In this document: piece by piece, positions 20,397 to 31,180 of the stretch
Position numbering within the stretch: the stretch's first letter is position 1
Layout: each line of letters starts with the position of its first letter
DNA from: Hyaloscypha bicolor E
Lineage: Eukaryota; Ascomycota; Leotiomycetes; Helotiales; Hyaloscyphaceae
Direction: 5' to 3'
Assembly: GCF_002865645.1 (NCBI RefSeq)
Contig: NW_020194628.1
Span: forward strand, 496,001-560,000
DNA length: 64,000 nt
Notes under the pieces: model-generated
What the model was told of the DNA's origin: nothing
The model's database searches: none
The model's input: the letters and a program-made list of their open reading frames with translations, nothing else
Position numbers and translations under genes: made by a program

Positions 20397-22515
20397 ATAC
20401 TTTCTTTTAAAGAGCCAAGAAAGAAAAGGGATCTGCCTTATTAAAGGCAGACTTCTAAAAGTTATTCCGGAACCCAGAAGCTTTATATAAGGAGATTATT
20501 AAGCTAATTCTAAAGATATATAATATTCTTATCTATAGTAAGAATTATTATAATTAGCTAAAAGAAACCAAATAAGCCCTATAAAAGAATAAAGCTATTA
20601 TTAAAAAGCTTATTATATAGCCTATAGAAATAACTAGTTCCTCTATTCTAAAAAGTAGATATATAGTTAAATTTTCTAACTTTTCTATCTTTAAAAATAT
20701 AACTAAAAATAGTATTACCTTTAATAATTAGTTAGTTTAGATTAAAAACAAGCTCTATAATAACTCTAATATTTACTAAATAGAAAACTTTAAGATTATT
20801 TATATTTCCGGCTATATAGATAATTATATTCTTATACTAATCTTTCTTTACCTGAACTAGAATAGTTAATATATATATATAAGATTATTAGAAAACTATA
20901 TACTTATCTAGAAAAACTATATAATAACCCAAATAAGAAGTATAATATTAGGTAAGCCTTTAAGAAGCTATTTATAAAAAAAAGCTAGACTTTTCAGGAA
21001 TTCTATATCCTATTTCTAAGATATATAGTAAATAAAAATATTAACCTATAAGACCTTAAGAATAACCTAAATAATAAGCTTACTTAGAAGCTCTAAAAGG
21101 CTATAGCTATATATTATAATAACTCGGCTATTTATATTATAGAATTCATATAATACTATACTATAAATAATTAGTAAATTCGAGCTTATTATAAAAAAAA
21201 AGACCAGATATCCAAGAAAGCTAATAAAAATATAAATAAGCCAAGCTCAAAAAATGCTTCTTATATAAAGCCTATTCCTAAAACTCTAGTAATAGATAAG
21301 CCTACTATTCCGAAGCCCGGATCCTTAGATCTCAAATACTATAACTATAATAGATTTAGTTATATATCCAGAAATTGTCTAGAGCCCAAGACCGAATATA
21401 TAAAGCAAGTCTTAGTAGCTAAACTAGTAGTACTTACTATAAGTAAACTATCCGAAAGTATAAAATAGGGAAATAAAAACTCTTAAAAGAAGTTTTCTTT
21501 TTAGGGCTATATTATATAGATATAATAGAGGTTAATTTGAGCTAGCTACTAGAAGGTAAAGCATTTATACTCTCTTATATAGTTAGTAATAATAGACTAG
21601 ATATTAAAACTTTTTCTTTTATTAATACCGGAATAAATAAATATACTTTTATTAATTTCAAGTTTATAAGAATAATTAAATAATTTCTAGATATTAAGTC
21701 TATTTAATTAATATTACCCTATAATATAAAAAGATTTAATAGTAAATAGGCTATATCTATTATTTACTATATTAAGCTTACATTCTTAATTAATAAATAA
21801 AAGATTCTAGTATTTATACTAGTTATAAAGCTAGGTAAATATAATATAATTTTAAAATAATAATAGTTTATAAATATTAGTATTTTAATTAATTATAAGA
21901 ATAAAAGATTAATCTGGCTAGATAATTAATCTAGAAAAAAGAGTTAGAATAAGGTTTTAACTACTATATATAAGAACTTAAAACCTGGAAAAAGTAACTA
22001 GTATTAAGAAAATATAAATAAAAGAAATAAAGCTATAGCTATAAATAAGTTCTAGAGACCTTAGCTTATAAAGAGGAAACTCCTTTATTCTTTCCTAAAC
22101 CGGGCTCAGAAAGTCATATATAATAAAAGAATTAAGCTTAATACTATAGAGAAATACAAATAGCTTTAGGAAATATAGAAGTTTTTCCTAAGCTAGAAAT
22201 AGAAATATTAAAGCTATTTTATCTAAAGAAAAGCTATAAGATCTAGTTAAGGCCTATAGTTAATATTATAGGTATTTTACTAGCTACTTTCTAGATAAAT
22301 ATATAAAAGAAGAAGAACCTTTTCTTTATAATATTATTTTTCGAAATTAATAAAGAGCTAGAATTATAATAAGAGAATAAGTTTATTTCAGGCAAGTAAT
22401 AGCTAGAAAAGACAGAGTTATAGTAACTAGTAAGAGTTTTACTAGAGAAGTTTAAGGATTTTATAGATGTCTTTTTAAGAAAAGTATTAAATATCTTATT
22501 TCTATATTAGCTATT

Positions 22516-22817
22516 ATAATACGGCAGGCCGTATTTATTAAAAATTATATTATTTTGGCGGTTTTAAGGTTTAGGTTATATAATAAAGGCCGCGGCCTTT
22601 TATATATAACTTATAGAAATCATATAAGAAGGCTGGTTTTTCTATAAACTTAGAAAATAATCCTTTATAAGTATTTAATTAATTAAGCTTTTATATACTA
22701 TATATTATTTATATTTTACTATTTACGCTTTTGATTTATTATTTTACTATTAAGTCACGTTTTATACTCTAGTATACTTTATATGGGTTTTTGTCTTATT
22801 ATAGTTTCTTTCCTATA
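22516..22817 (+). repeat. Solo LTR of the element-5 family, copy B
   Basis: 302 bp, least mutated copy of this LTR (start AATACGGCAGGCCGTATT). Inserted in the reverse-transcriptase region of element 2, whose reading resumes directly after it. Ends are uncertain by 1-2 bases; a TATTA duplication fits if the LTR is 22517-22815. Palindrome at 22575-22610, here with the core GGCCGCGGCC. Confidence 0.75.
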
Positions 22818-25800
22818 TTATATAATTATAAGATTCAGATTAATAATCCTAAAGACTCAAAAAGTCTAGAATATTTCCTGCTTTATTAATAGTTAATTTA
22901 TAAGCTATAAAAAATCAAGCGTTTCCTTAAAAAGAACCTCTAATAGGGCTTTATTAAGCCAAGCCAGTTTTCTTTTATATTTCTGATTCTTTTATAAAGA
23001 AAGCTAATAGAGCTCTCTAATTCTATATTAACTATTATAAGCTAAATAACTTAATATAGAAGAATTATTATTCTCTTTTCTTTATTTATAAGACTCTTAT
23101 ATAACTAGCTCAAGCTAAGGTTTATATAAAGCTAGATATCTAGTAAATATTCTATTAAATTCGAATAGATCTAGAATTAGAAGAACTTATAATATTCTAT
23201 ATAAGATATAGGGCTTATAAATATAAAGTTCTTTAGAAAGGCCTAACTAATAGCTCTATTATATATTAGAGATATATAAATAATATTCTTTTTAATTACC
23301 TTAATATCTTTTATATAGCTTATTTAAATAATATTCTAATTTACTCGAATAATTCTCTAGAATATAAAAACTATATATAAAAGATTCTTTAGTAATTATA
23401 GAATACCGGCCTTTAAGCAAATATTAAGAAATTAGAGTTTAAGATTATTTATATAAAATATCTAGATTTTATTATCTTTACTAGAGGTATTAAAGTAAAT
23501 TCAGATAAGATAATAGTTATTAAGAACTAATAATTACTAAAAACAATTAAGGAAATATAAGGCTTTCTGGACTTTTATAATTTTTATTAGTATTTTATTA
23601 TAGAATATAGCTATATAATAAAGCCTCTAATAGTTCTAATATATAAGGAAGTTCTATTCAAATATATAGATTAGTATTAAGAAGATTTTATAAAACTAAA
23701 GCAAGCTATATTTTCGGTATTAATTCTATATTACTATAACTTAAATCTCTTTACTATAATTAAGACAAATATATTAAATATAGTTATAGCCGGTATTTTC
23801 TTATAATAAGACCCCTAGATAAAACTCTAGTATCCGGTAGTATTTTTCTCTAAGACTATATAGCTAGTAAAGCTAAACTATAATATCTATAATAAAGAGA
23901 TATTTACTATTATTCTTTTTTTAACTAAATAATAAGTAGAGCTAGAAGGCCTATAAAAGGCATTCTTTATAATTTACTTAGATTACTAAGCCCTTAAATA
24001 CTTTATAATTATAAAAAAGCTCTTAATAAAATAAGTTTACTAAATAAAGTATTTTTCTTATTACTATTTCAAGCTTATATATTAGATAAATAAATCAAAT
24101 AAATAAGCAAATACTTTAAATAGAAAGTATAAAGATATAATTGCCTAGAATAAGATAATAGTAGCCTACTAAACCCAAATTCTCTTCTTATAATAAAAGA
24201 TTAATAATAATATTATATAGGATTTCTAGTTAGCCTTAATTAAGGCTTTTATAAATCCGGTTCAGGAAGAAATCTAGTATAATAATATTTAGCTAGTAAA
24301 TAAGTTATTAAATAAGAACCGAGAATTACTAGAGCTAGAAGAGCTATAGAATAAGGCAAGAAATAAGAAATAAAGTTATTTAGATACTATAAAACAGCCT
24401 TTTTTTATAATATAGTAAACTATTTATATCTAATAATATAATAATACCTGAAATGCCTCTATATACTATTCTTATTTAGAAGATATATATATAGCCTGTA
24501 ATAAGATATCTAGAATAAGCCAAGCTTTAATAGCTTCTTTAGGCCTACTATTACTAGCTAGACTAAAATACAAATATTAATTAATATAGAAATAACTATT
24601 ATATTTACTAATAATTTCATATTTCTAGAAATAAGAAGCCAGGGCTTTTATATTTATTACTAGTTTCTAATTACTTCTAATAATATATATTAGTAGATTT
24701 CAAGAAGTATTTAGAGAATAGAAATAAGTATAATATAATAGTAATTTTTATTAATTATCTAGATAAGTACTTTATTATAATTCCTGTCCAAAATATAGTA
24801 ATAATTAAAGAATTAGTATTTCTATTTCTTATTTATATAGTTTACTAAATTAGTATTCTAGAAACTATAATATCTAATTAAGGCCCCTAGTTTATATCGG
24901 ATTTCTGGAATAAGTTCTATAAGTATATTAGTATAAAGCTTAAGTTATTAATTACTAATTATCCCTAAACTAATAGTTAAATAGAGATTATTAACTAGTA
25001 TTTTAACTAATAGCTATATTCCTATATAAATTACTACTAGAATAATTAGAATAAATAGGTAATAATAATTAACTATTAGTAAATAGCTCTGGTTTATAAA
25101 ACTATAGGCCAATTCCTATTTCTTATAGAAAAGAGCTATAAACTATAGATATTATTTGACTAGAAAACTCAAATATAATTAAATACTCTAAAGAAAGAAC
25201 TAAATAGGCAAGAAATAAAGGCTCTAGTAATATAGCTCTATAAATTATAATAAAAGGCATAAAAGAATATAATATAAATATAAGAGTATTATATTACCCA
25301 AGCTAATAAATACTATTAACTAATAGATTTCGAAATAGGAAACAAAATATAGATTATTATTAAATACTAGAAGAATAACTATCTGAACTATAAACTAGTT
25401 TACTAAATAGAAGAACTATATAAAATCCTGGAATAAGTAAGATATTTCTTTAGATTTAAGCTTCTGGAATTAATAAGAATATATCTAGTATTTTATATAG
25501 AGAAGCTATATAAGAATTCAGGTAATTCTCTTTCCGGATAAGTGAATCCGAAGCCTCTATTATTAGAACTATAAGATAGAGAAATAGAATATAAAGTTCA
25601 AGAGATATTAGTAATAAAGCTACTTTATAGAAAGCTTAAATACTAAGTCTAATAGAAAGAATAGAATCCAGATCCGGAATAATATCCTATATCCTTATTA
25701 AGTAATAGTACTCTAGCTCTTTAGAGCTTCTATAATAAGAATCCCGAATAGCCAGAACCGCTCTAGAACCTCTCTTATTAGTTAAACTATACTAAAAATA

Positions 25801-25843
25801 ATATATTACTAGAACTATATAATATAGATAGAAATTCTTATAA

Positions 25844-25879
25844 GTTATATATAAAAGGCCCTAGCCTTTTATATATAAC
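25844..25879. repeat. 36-bp palindrome, near the 3' end of element 2
   Basis: Inverted repeat with arms of the type GTTATATATAAAAGGC and GCCTTTTATATATAAC around a 4-base centre. One of seven copies in the window. This one is about 70 bases before the 3' LTR of element 2. Confidence 0.7.
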
Positions 25880-25946
25880 TATAACTTGAAAATTTAATAG
25901 GGACTTTTAAAGCTCAAAAGCAAGCTTATTTTAAAGAGAAGAGTAA

Positions 25947-26246
25947 TATTATAGTTATTATAATATATAGTACTAGTAGGAGTTAGACTAGAACTAGCTA
26001 GATATCTGGTATCTTAGCTAGGTATCTGGTATCTAAATAAGGCATCTAGTATCTGAGTATAATATCTAAAGTTATCTAATAGTTATATATAACCCCGAGC
26101 TTAAGCTAGTATATAAGCCTATATATAGCTTGTAATTATTTAGATCCGAGGCTCCTTTAAGATCCTCTTTTCTCTTTAGCTTTGAATTATTAAAATAGAA
26201 ATAGTCTAACTATATCTTTTAGGCCCTAGCTCTTATACTTATAATA
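25947..26246 (+). repeat. 3' LTR of Gypsy element 2
   Basis: 300 bp, preceded by a purine tract (TTAAAGAGAAGAG, 25931-25943) and followed by the ATATT duplication. Confidence 0.85.
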
Positions 26247-26367
26247 ATATTCTCTAAAATACTATTATACTAAAGTTATAAACCTCGATATATAGTATCT
26301 CTAATAAAAGTAATATAGCCTCAAGATCTAGACTTAGTTTAACCGGATAAAGAAATACTATAATTAG

Positions 26368-26613
26368 TGTAATGGTAGGAACAAAGCAATGGAACGATGC
26401 TCAAAGATTAATAATTTCTAATGTCCTATAGAATCTAAAGCTAAGGAGAGAAGGAGTGAGGTATGGCAGTGGATAAGTAGGTATGGCCAAAACCACTGAA
26501 ACGCCGAGCTTTGGAAGCGAGCTTGGTTTGAACCATAGCTTGAAACCTTAGCTGAAACCAACTCCTTTGGCTGAAACTATGTCTGTATTAATCATGTAAT
26601 ACTAGCCGTTATA
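26368..26613 (-). repeat. LTR-like solo repeat (family M1), copy 3
   Basis: 246 bp, same orientation as and nearly identical to 13166-13403 in the interior, but with its ends RIP-altered (TGTAATGGT for TGTGACGGC, GCCGTTATA for GCCGTCACA). Flanked by the duplication ATTAG (26363-26367 and 26614-26618). Confidence 0.7.
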
Positions 26614-27247
26614 ATTAGTATAAGTAATCTTAATTATATTAAAGGAATTTAACTAATCTATATTTTATATTTAGATATTATACTTTCTAAATCTAGAATC
26701 CGGTAAAATATTATAATAAAATCTTATTCTAATTTATTTACGGCTTCTTAAGCTAGATATATAATTAATAATAAAAAAAAGATAGTTTAAAGCAGCCAGA
26801 AATTAAATATATAAGCTTATTAGAGATATTTTAAAAATGCTATTTAATAGTATATAAGATTAAAACTAGAAGAAAGATTAATTCTATAATTTAAGTAAAT
26901 AGTTAGAATATAAGCCTTAGTATATCTTTCTAGAGTTATAGTTTATATTAATGAGATTTTTAAATTATTAAGATTATTATAGTAGAAAAGAACCTCGATT
27001 TTATAAAGCAGCTAAATATAACTATATATATAGAGGATCTAGCTAAATATATGCGAGTTTTTCTAGCTATAACTAAAATAACTTTTGAAATTAGATAGCT
27101 TTGAATCTAACTCGTTTTATTCTATTAGCTTATAGGTATTATAGGTAATTAACTAGAGGCTCTAGTTAAGTTCCGGTTTTAATATCTTAAATTAATCTTA
27201 ATTCGAGATCCTAATAGAAATAGTTCTTGTCTTTTTATTAAATTAAT

Positions 27248-28402
27248 TAGTATAAGAAATAAGTAGAATAGAATAGAGTAGTAGGCCCTATTTATATTCT
27301 ATTCAAGTTTTTTTCTTACTACTTATACTTTATTTAACTACTCTACTCAATTACTCTAAAATATTCTTAAGTAGTTAAGTAGTATATACGTAATATTATA
27401 CGTAATATACTAACCTAATTAGGTAAGGCTCCGGGGTGGCCCGAGCCTAGCACTACTATACTACCCAATTAAGTAGTAGCGAGGCTTAATAAGCGAAATA
27501 GAACCTTTATAATACCTCCAGAACTACTATGGCTTATATATTATATTATATTACTAATATAAGAGCTATATATTAGAAATTAAAGAACTGGAACCTTCGA
27601 AATATAGTAATTCTTTCTAATTAGAAGAATAATTAAGAAGCCTTTAGAATATTAGAATTTTCTATAAGAATAAGTTATTTTCCTCAAGTTCTTACTTCTT
27701 TTATTTTTATAATTACTTATATATCTTTAACTATTACTCTTATAATAATACTTTATATTATAAATACCTTTATATATACTTTATATACTCGAAAATATCT
27801 CAATAATCCTCGATTAAGCTTAATATAAGCCAAAATTACCCTGATTTTATATTAAAATCCCTTAATAAAGAACCTCTTCTTTTTAAAAAAAGATATTTAA
27901 AAAAGACTTTAAATCTAATTCAAGAGAACCCGGAAAACACTCGTATATATACTATTAGGTACTTAGTATAAAGCTATTCGTAAGTTAATAATCTTAATTT
28001 TAATAGTTTTAATATTAATTAACTTTTTAGAAAAACATAGCTAAATTAATAAATATATAGTTAAACAAGTAATTATTTAGTTCACTTTCGGAACTTATAT
28101 AAATTTATTAATCTTAATACTTTTTCCGATAGTAGAAATAATAGTAAGTTAATTAATATTATTTAAAGAATTATTTACTAATTATTTATTAGGTAAAAGT
28201 AAAGCTTCTTTTTCTCAAATCTCTTAACTAACTATAAATAGTCTTTTTAATAGATAATCGGACCAAAGAGAAGATAGCTTTACTATTAATTACTTTAAGA
28301 AATTATTATTAAGCTTTATTATTAGTAATAATATCTCTTTTCGAGTAGTTATTACTCCGAGCTTTAAAGCACTTTTAAAATATTTAAATTAGTAAATACT
28401 TA

Positions 28403-28435
<33 letters not shown>

Positions 28436-30746
28436 AGCTAATATTTTATAGTCAAATACCGCCTTTATATATGAAAATACTTAAGGATAAGCTTAATTTA
28501 AGCTATATAGAAAAGAGTTTAAATATTAAAGAAGAATTATAAGAGAATATTAATTTTTAAGGAACCTTTTCTATTATTTTAGATACTTGAATAAGTATAA
28601 ATTAAAAGGTATTTCTTGGAATTACTATATAAGTTTATATATTCTTATAATTATTAAATAAAATTTATACTAATATATTATTAGATACTTTATAAATAAG
28701 GATTTCAAATTAAAATCTTATTTATTAGTTATAAAAGATTTAAGTAATATTTACTCTAGTATTTATATACTTTCTGTTTTATTAGAAGCATTAAAATAAT
28801 ATAATATCGAATATAATATTACTAGGTAAGTAATTTAAAATAATTATTAAATAATTACTAATATATATTATTTAGTATTACTCGAGATAATACCTTATTA
28901 AAGGCTTTTATAAAGTATTATAATAAGGAAGGCATTAAATTTCAAGGAAATATCCCTTATATAGCTTATATATTAAATCTAGTAGTTCAAGATATTTTAA
29001 AAGCTCTTATTAAGAATAATTATAATACTTCTTATTCTATAGATTTATACGAATAAGAAATAAAAGAACTTAAAGACAGAGAAGAAGAAGAAGGAGAACA
29101 AGTAATAAGTAAGTTTCCTATATAATTTATAAGAGGTTTATTAATAAATTTTAGATTTATTAATTTGGAAAAAGGTTAGAAAAACTATTATAAATCTTAA
29201 ATATAACTAAGAAAACCAATGGCTATTAGAAGCTCAAATTAAAGCTTTTAATATAGAAAATACTCGATTTCCTTAACTTAGTAAGTAATTAATTTTTTAA
29301 TTTTTTAATTATTAATTAATACTAATTATTTATAGATTAAAAAACACAGTAGTCTTCGACTTATTATATATTAAAGAACTTTTTATATATATATAAAGCT
29401 ATTAAAGTAGTTATTAATAGTTCTAATTTAAAGGATTTTAAAAATAAAAGTCTAGTTTTAACTAATATTAAAATTACTTATTTAAATAATATTTTAAATA
29501 TAGTTTCAATATTTATTAAAGCTACTACTAAGTTATAAGCCGAAAATTACCCTACTATATATTATATTATATCTGAAGTATATAAAATATATAATAAACT
29601 AGAAAATTTTAAAAAGAAATTTAAAATAAATCTTTTTTTAAACTCTTCTTATATTATTATTAATATTATACTAATATTTAATAGGATAAAGCATTTATAG
29701 ATGTAATTAATAAGGGAATAGCTAAGCTTCAAAAATATTATCCTAAAACAGGCATTTTAGATAATAAAAGTAAAGCTTTATATTTAGTTCTTATTCTTGA
29801 TTCTCGAATTAAATAAGAAGAATTAACTAGTATTAGCTTATCTAGCGGTATATCTTCGGATATATATAATAGATTAAAGACTAATTATAATATATAAGTA
29901 ATTTCTTTAATTACTTTTTAATAAATTAATTAATAACTAATTTTATTTAGATATAAATATAATTATAATTTATCTCAAGCTAGATCCGATTCCTCGGATA
30001 TTAATATAGCCGATTTCAATAAAGACAAAAACAAAAACAATATATATATTACTAATAAGTCTTCTAATATAGAAAACGAATTAGTAACTTATTTAGAAAA
30101 AAAGAGAAAAGATAAGAAAGTAAATAAATTTTATTTAAATTTTATTATAATAATTATCTAATATTCTCTTAATATTTTTTTATAAATTAGTACTAATATA
30201 TCTATAGACTAAGCCCTTAGATTATTAGAAGTCTAATACTACTAGATTTCCTGTTTTAGCTTTAATAGCTAGGAAATATCTAGGAATCCCCGCTTCCTCG
30301 GCTACTAGTAAGAGATTCTTTTCTCAAGATGCTCTTATTATATCTAAATTACGTAATAGACTTAATAGAAGTACTTTTAAGATAATATCTTACTTAAAAA
30401 GCTGGGGGTTATTTAAAGACGAATTAGAAGAAGTAAAAAGAGAAGAAAAAAAGAAGGAAAATCTGTTTTTTATAGAAGAAAAGTAGTATTTAAGTAGCCT
30501 TATATAAGCTCAAGCTTAAATTATATAGTACTGCTTAGTAGGTACCTTATTTATTTATTAATAATTAAATAAATATTAATTTTCTATATTTACGTAACTT
30601 GTATATAACTACTCTTAAGCTACTCTTGAGTAGTACTCTACTCTACTCTACTCAAGTTTCATATTATACTATTTAAACTCTACTCTACTCTACTTAAGAC
30701 TACTCTTGAGTAGCTTGAGTAGCTTGAGTATTTTTTGCTTATACTA
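27248..30746 (+). mobile_element. hAT DNA transposon, RIP-inactivated
   Basis: 3.5 kb with short terminal inverted repeats TAGTATAAG...CTTATACTA and a perfect 8-bp duplication AAATTAAT (27240-27247 and 30747-30754), the size typical of hAT elements. Both subterminal regions are crowded with ACTCTACTC/GAGTAG-type repeats (27262-27370 and 30602-30735), probable transposase-binding sites. It carries a hAT transposase remnant and interrupts the DUF3435-like fragment. Confidence 0.85.
27530..30486 (+). pseudogene. hAT transposase remnant
   Basis: The C-terminal dimerisation domain is readable at about 30250-30410 (KYLGIPASSATSKRFFSQ, then LIISKLRNRLNRSTF), the hallmark of hAT transposases. Further upstream, segments such as NLSYIEKSLNIKEEL and FSIILDT (about 28490-28590) fit the central part. 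A run of ATT triplets (28403-28432) encodes Leu or Ile repeats inside it. Many in-frame stops from RIP; a zinc-finger N-terminus could not be read. Confidence 0.78.
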
Positions 30747-30906
30747 AAATTAATACTCGAGTTTATAAAATAATATCTCGGCTTAAAAAATATATATATT
30801 TTCTTCTTTTACCTCTAGCTATTCTAATTTATTTTACTAACCTATACTAGAAATAAGTTTAAAATTCCCGAGATTATTTATAATTCAGCCTTTATATTTA
30901 GCCTAT

Positions 30907-31180
30907 TATAAGAGAGAAACTATAATAAGACAAAAACCCATATAAAGTATACTAGAATATAAAATATAATTTAATAGTAAAATATAAATAGTATATAGTA
31001 TATAAAAGCTTAATTAATTAAATATTTTAGAGGAATTATTCTTTAGAACTATAGAAAAACTAGCTTTCTTATATAATTCCTATAAGTTATATATAAAAGA
31101 CTATGGCTTTTATTATATAATTAAAATCTTAAAACCGCTAAAATAATATAATCTTTAAAAAATATAGCTTATTATATTAT
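30907..31180 (-). repeat. 3' LTR of Gypsy element 5
   Basis: About 274 bp, inverted relative to the solo copies at 20095 and 22516. It lacks about 25-30 bases of the middle that the partner at 43791-44083 has. Palindrome at 31086-31121. Confidence 0.72.

Larger units (their letters stand above)
19800..25900 (+). pseudogene. Gypsy gag-pol remnant (element 2)
   Basis: The order on the plus strand is gag, protease, RT, integrase, chromodomain. A CCHC zinc knuckle is readable near 21338 as YYNYNRFSYISRNC, with two Cys now Tyr. A protease segment (FINTGINKY) lies near 21636, with Asp changed to Asn. A PVFFYISDSFIKKANRALRF segment lies near 22970, and YLNNILIYSNNSLEYK, the RT YLDDI box, near 23326. 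An integrase segment (ETIISN, FISDFWNKFY) lies near 24850-24920. A chromodomain-like tail (EYKVQEILVIKLYYRKLKY) lies near 25575. It is interrupted at 20095 and 22516 by solo LTRs of another family. Stops come from RIP. Confidence 0.82.
19426..26246 (+). mobile_element. Gypsy LTR retrotransposon 2 with two inserted solo LTRs
   Basis: 6.8 kb between LTRs of 310 and 300 bp, flanked by the duplication ATATT (19421-19425 and 26247-26251). Without two inserted 0.3-kb solo LTRs it would be about 6.2 kb. It belongs to the same family as the minus-strand element at 52177-58209: the LTRs share TCTAGGCCCTAG-type and CGAGCTTAAGCTAGTATA blocks. RIP-inactivated. The left LTR still begins with the canonical TG. 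Confidence 0.88.
26900..30900 (+). pseudogene. DUF3435-like tyrosine-recombinase fragment split by a hAT element
   Basis: Before the hAT insertion the plus strand reads (stops ignored) LVLFYQLIGIIGNRLEALVK-type sequence followed by LKLILIRDPNRN (about 27190-27230). After the insertion it reads KFKIPEIIYNSAFIFS (about 30863-30900). Both resemble conserved blocks of DUF3435 proteins: a GNRPGALL-like block, LRDPNGGP, then FPIPEIIxDPSLVFSP. That family is related to Crypton and Starship recombinases. Upstream and downstream parts are unreadable or cut off by the LTR at 30907. It is RIP-mutated with many stops and is no longer a gene. Recognition is by eye only and needs a profile search. Confidence 0.5.

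Noticed and set aside
20262..20444. 60-residue hydrophobic open frame
   Set aside because: Mostly inside a solo LTR; the other LTR copies do not keep it open.
20095..22817. 20095-22817 as one complete small LTR element nested in element 2
   Set aside because: The sequence between the two repeats is the gag, protease and early RT of element 2 and continues in register on both sides. The first repeat also has its own ATACT duplication, so they are two solo LTRs.
26900..30900. A complete Starship element
   Set aside because: Only a possible captain fragment is seen; no cargo, ends or target site can be shown.
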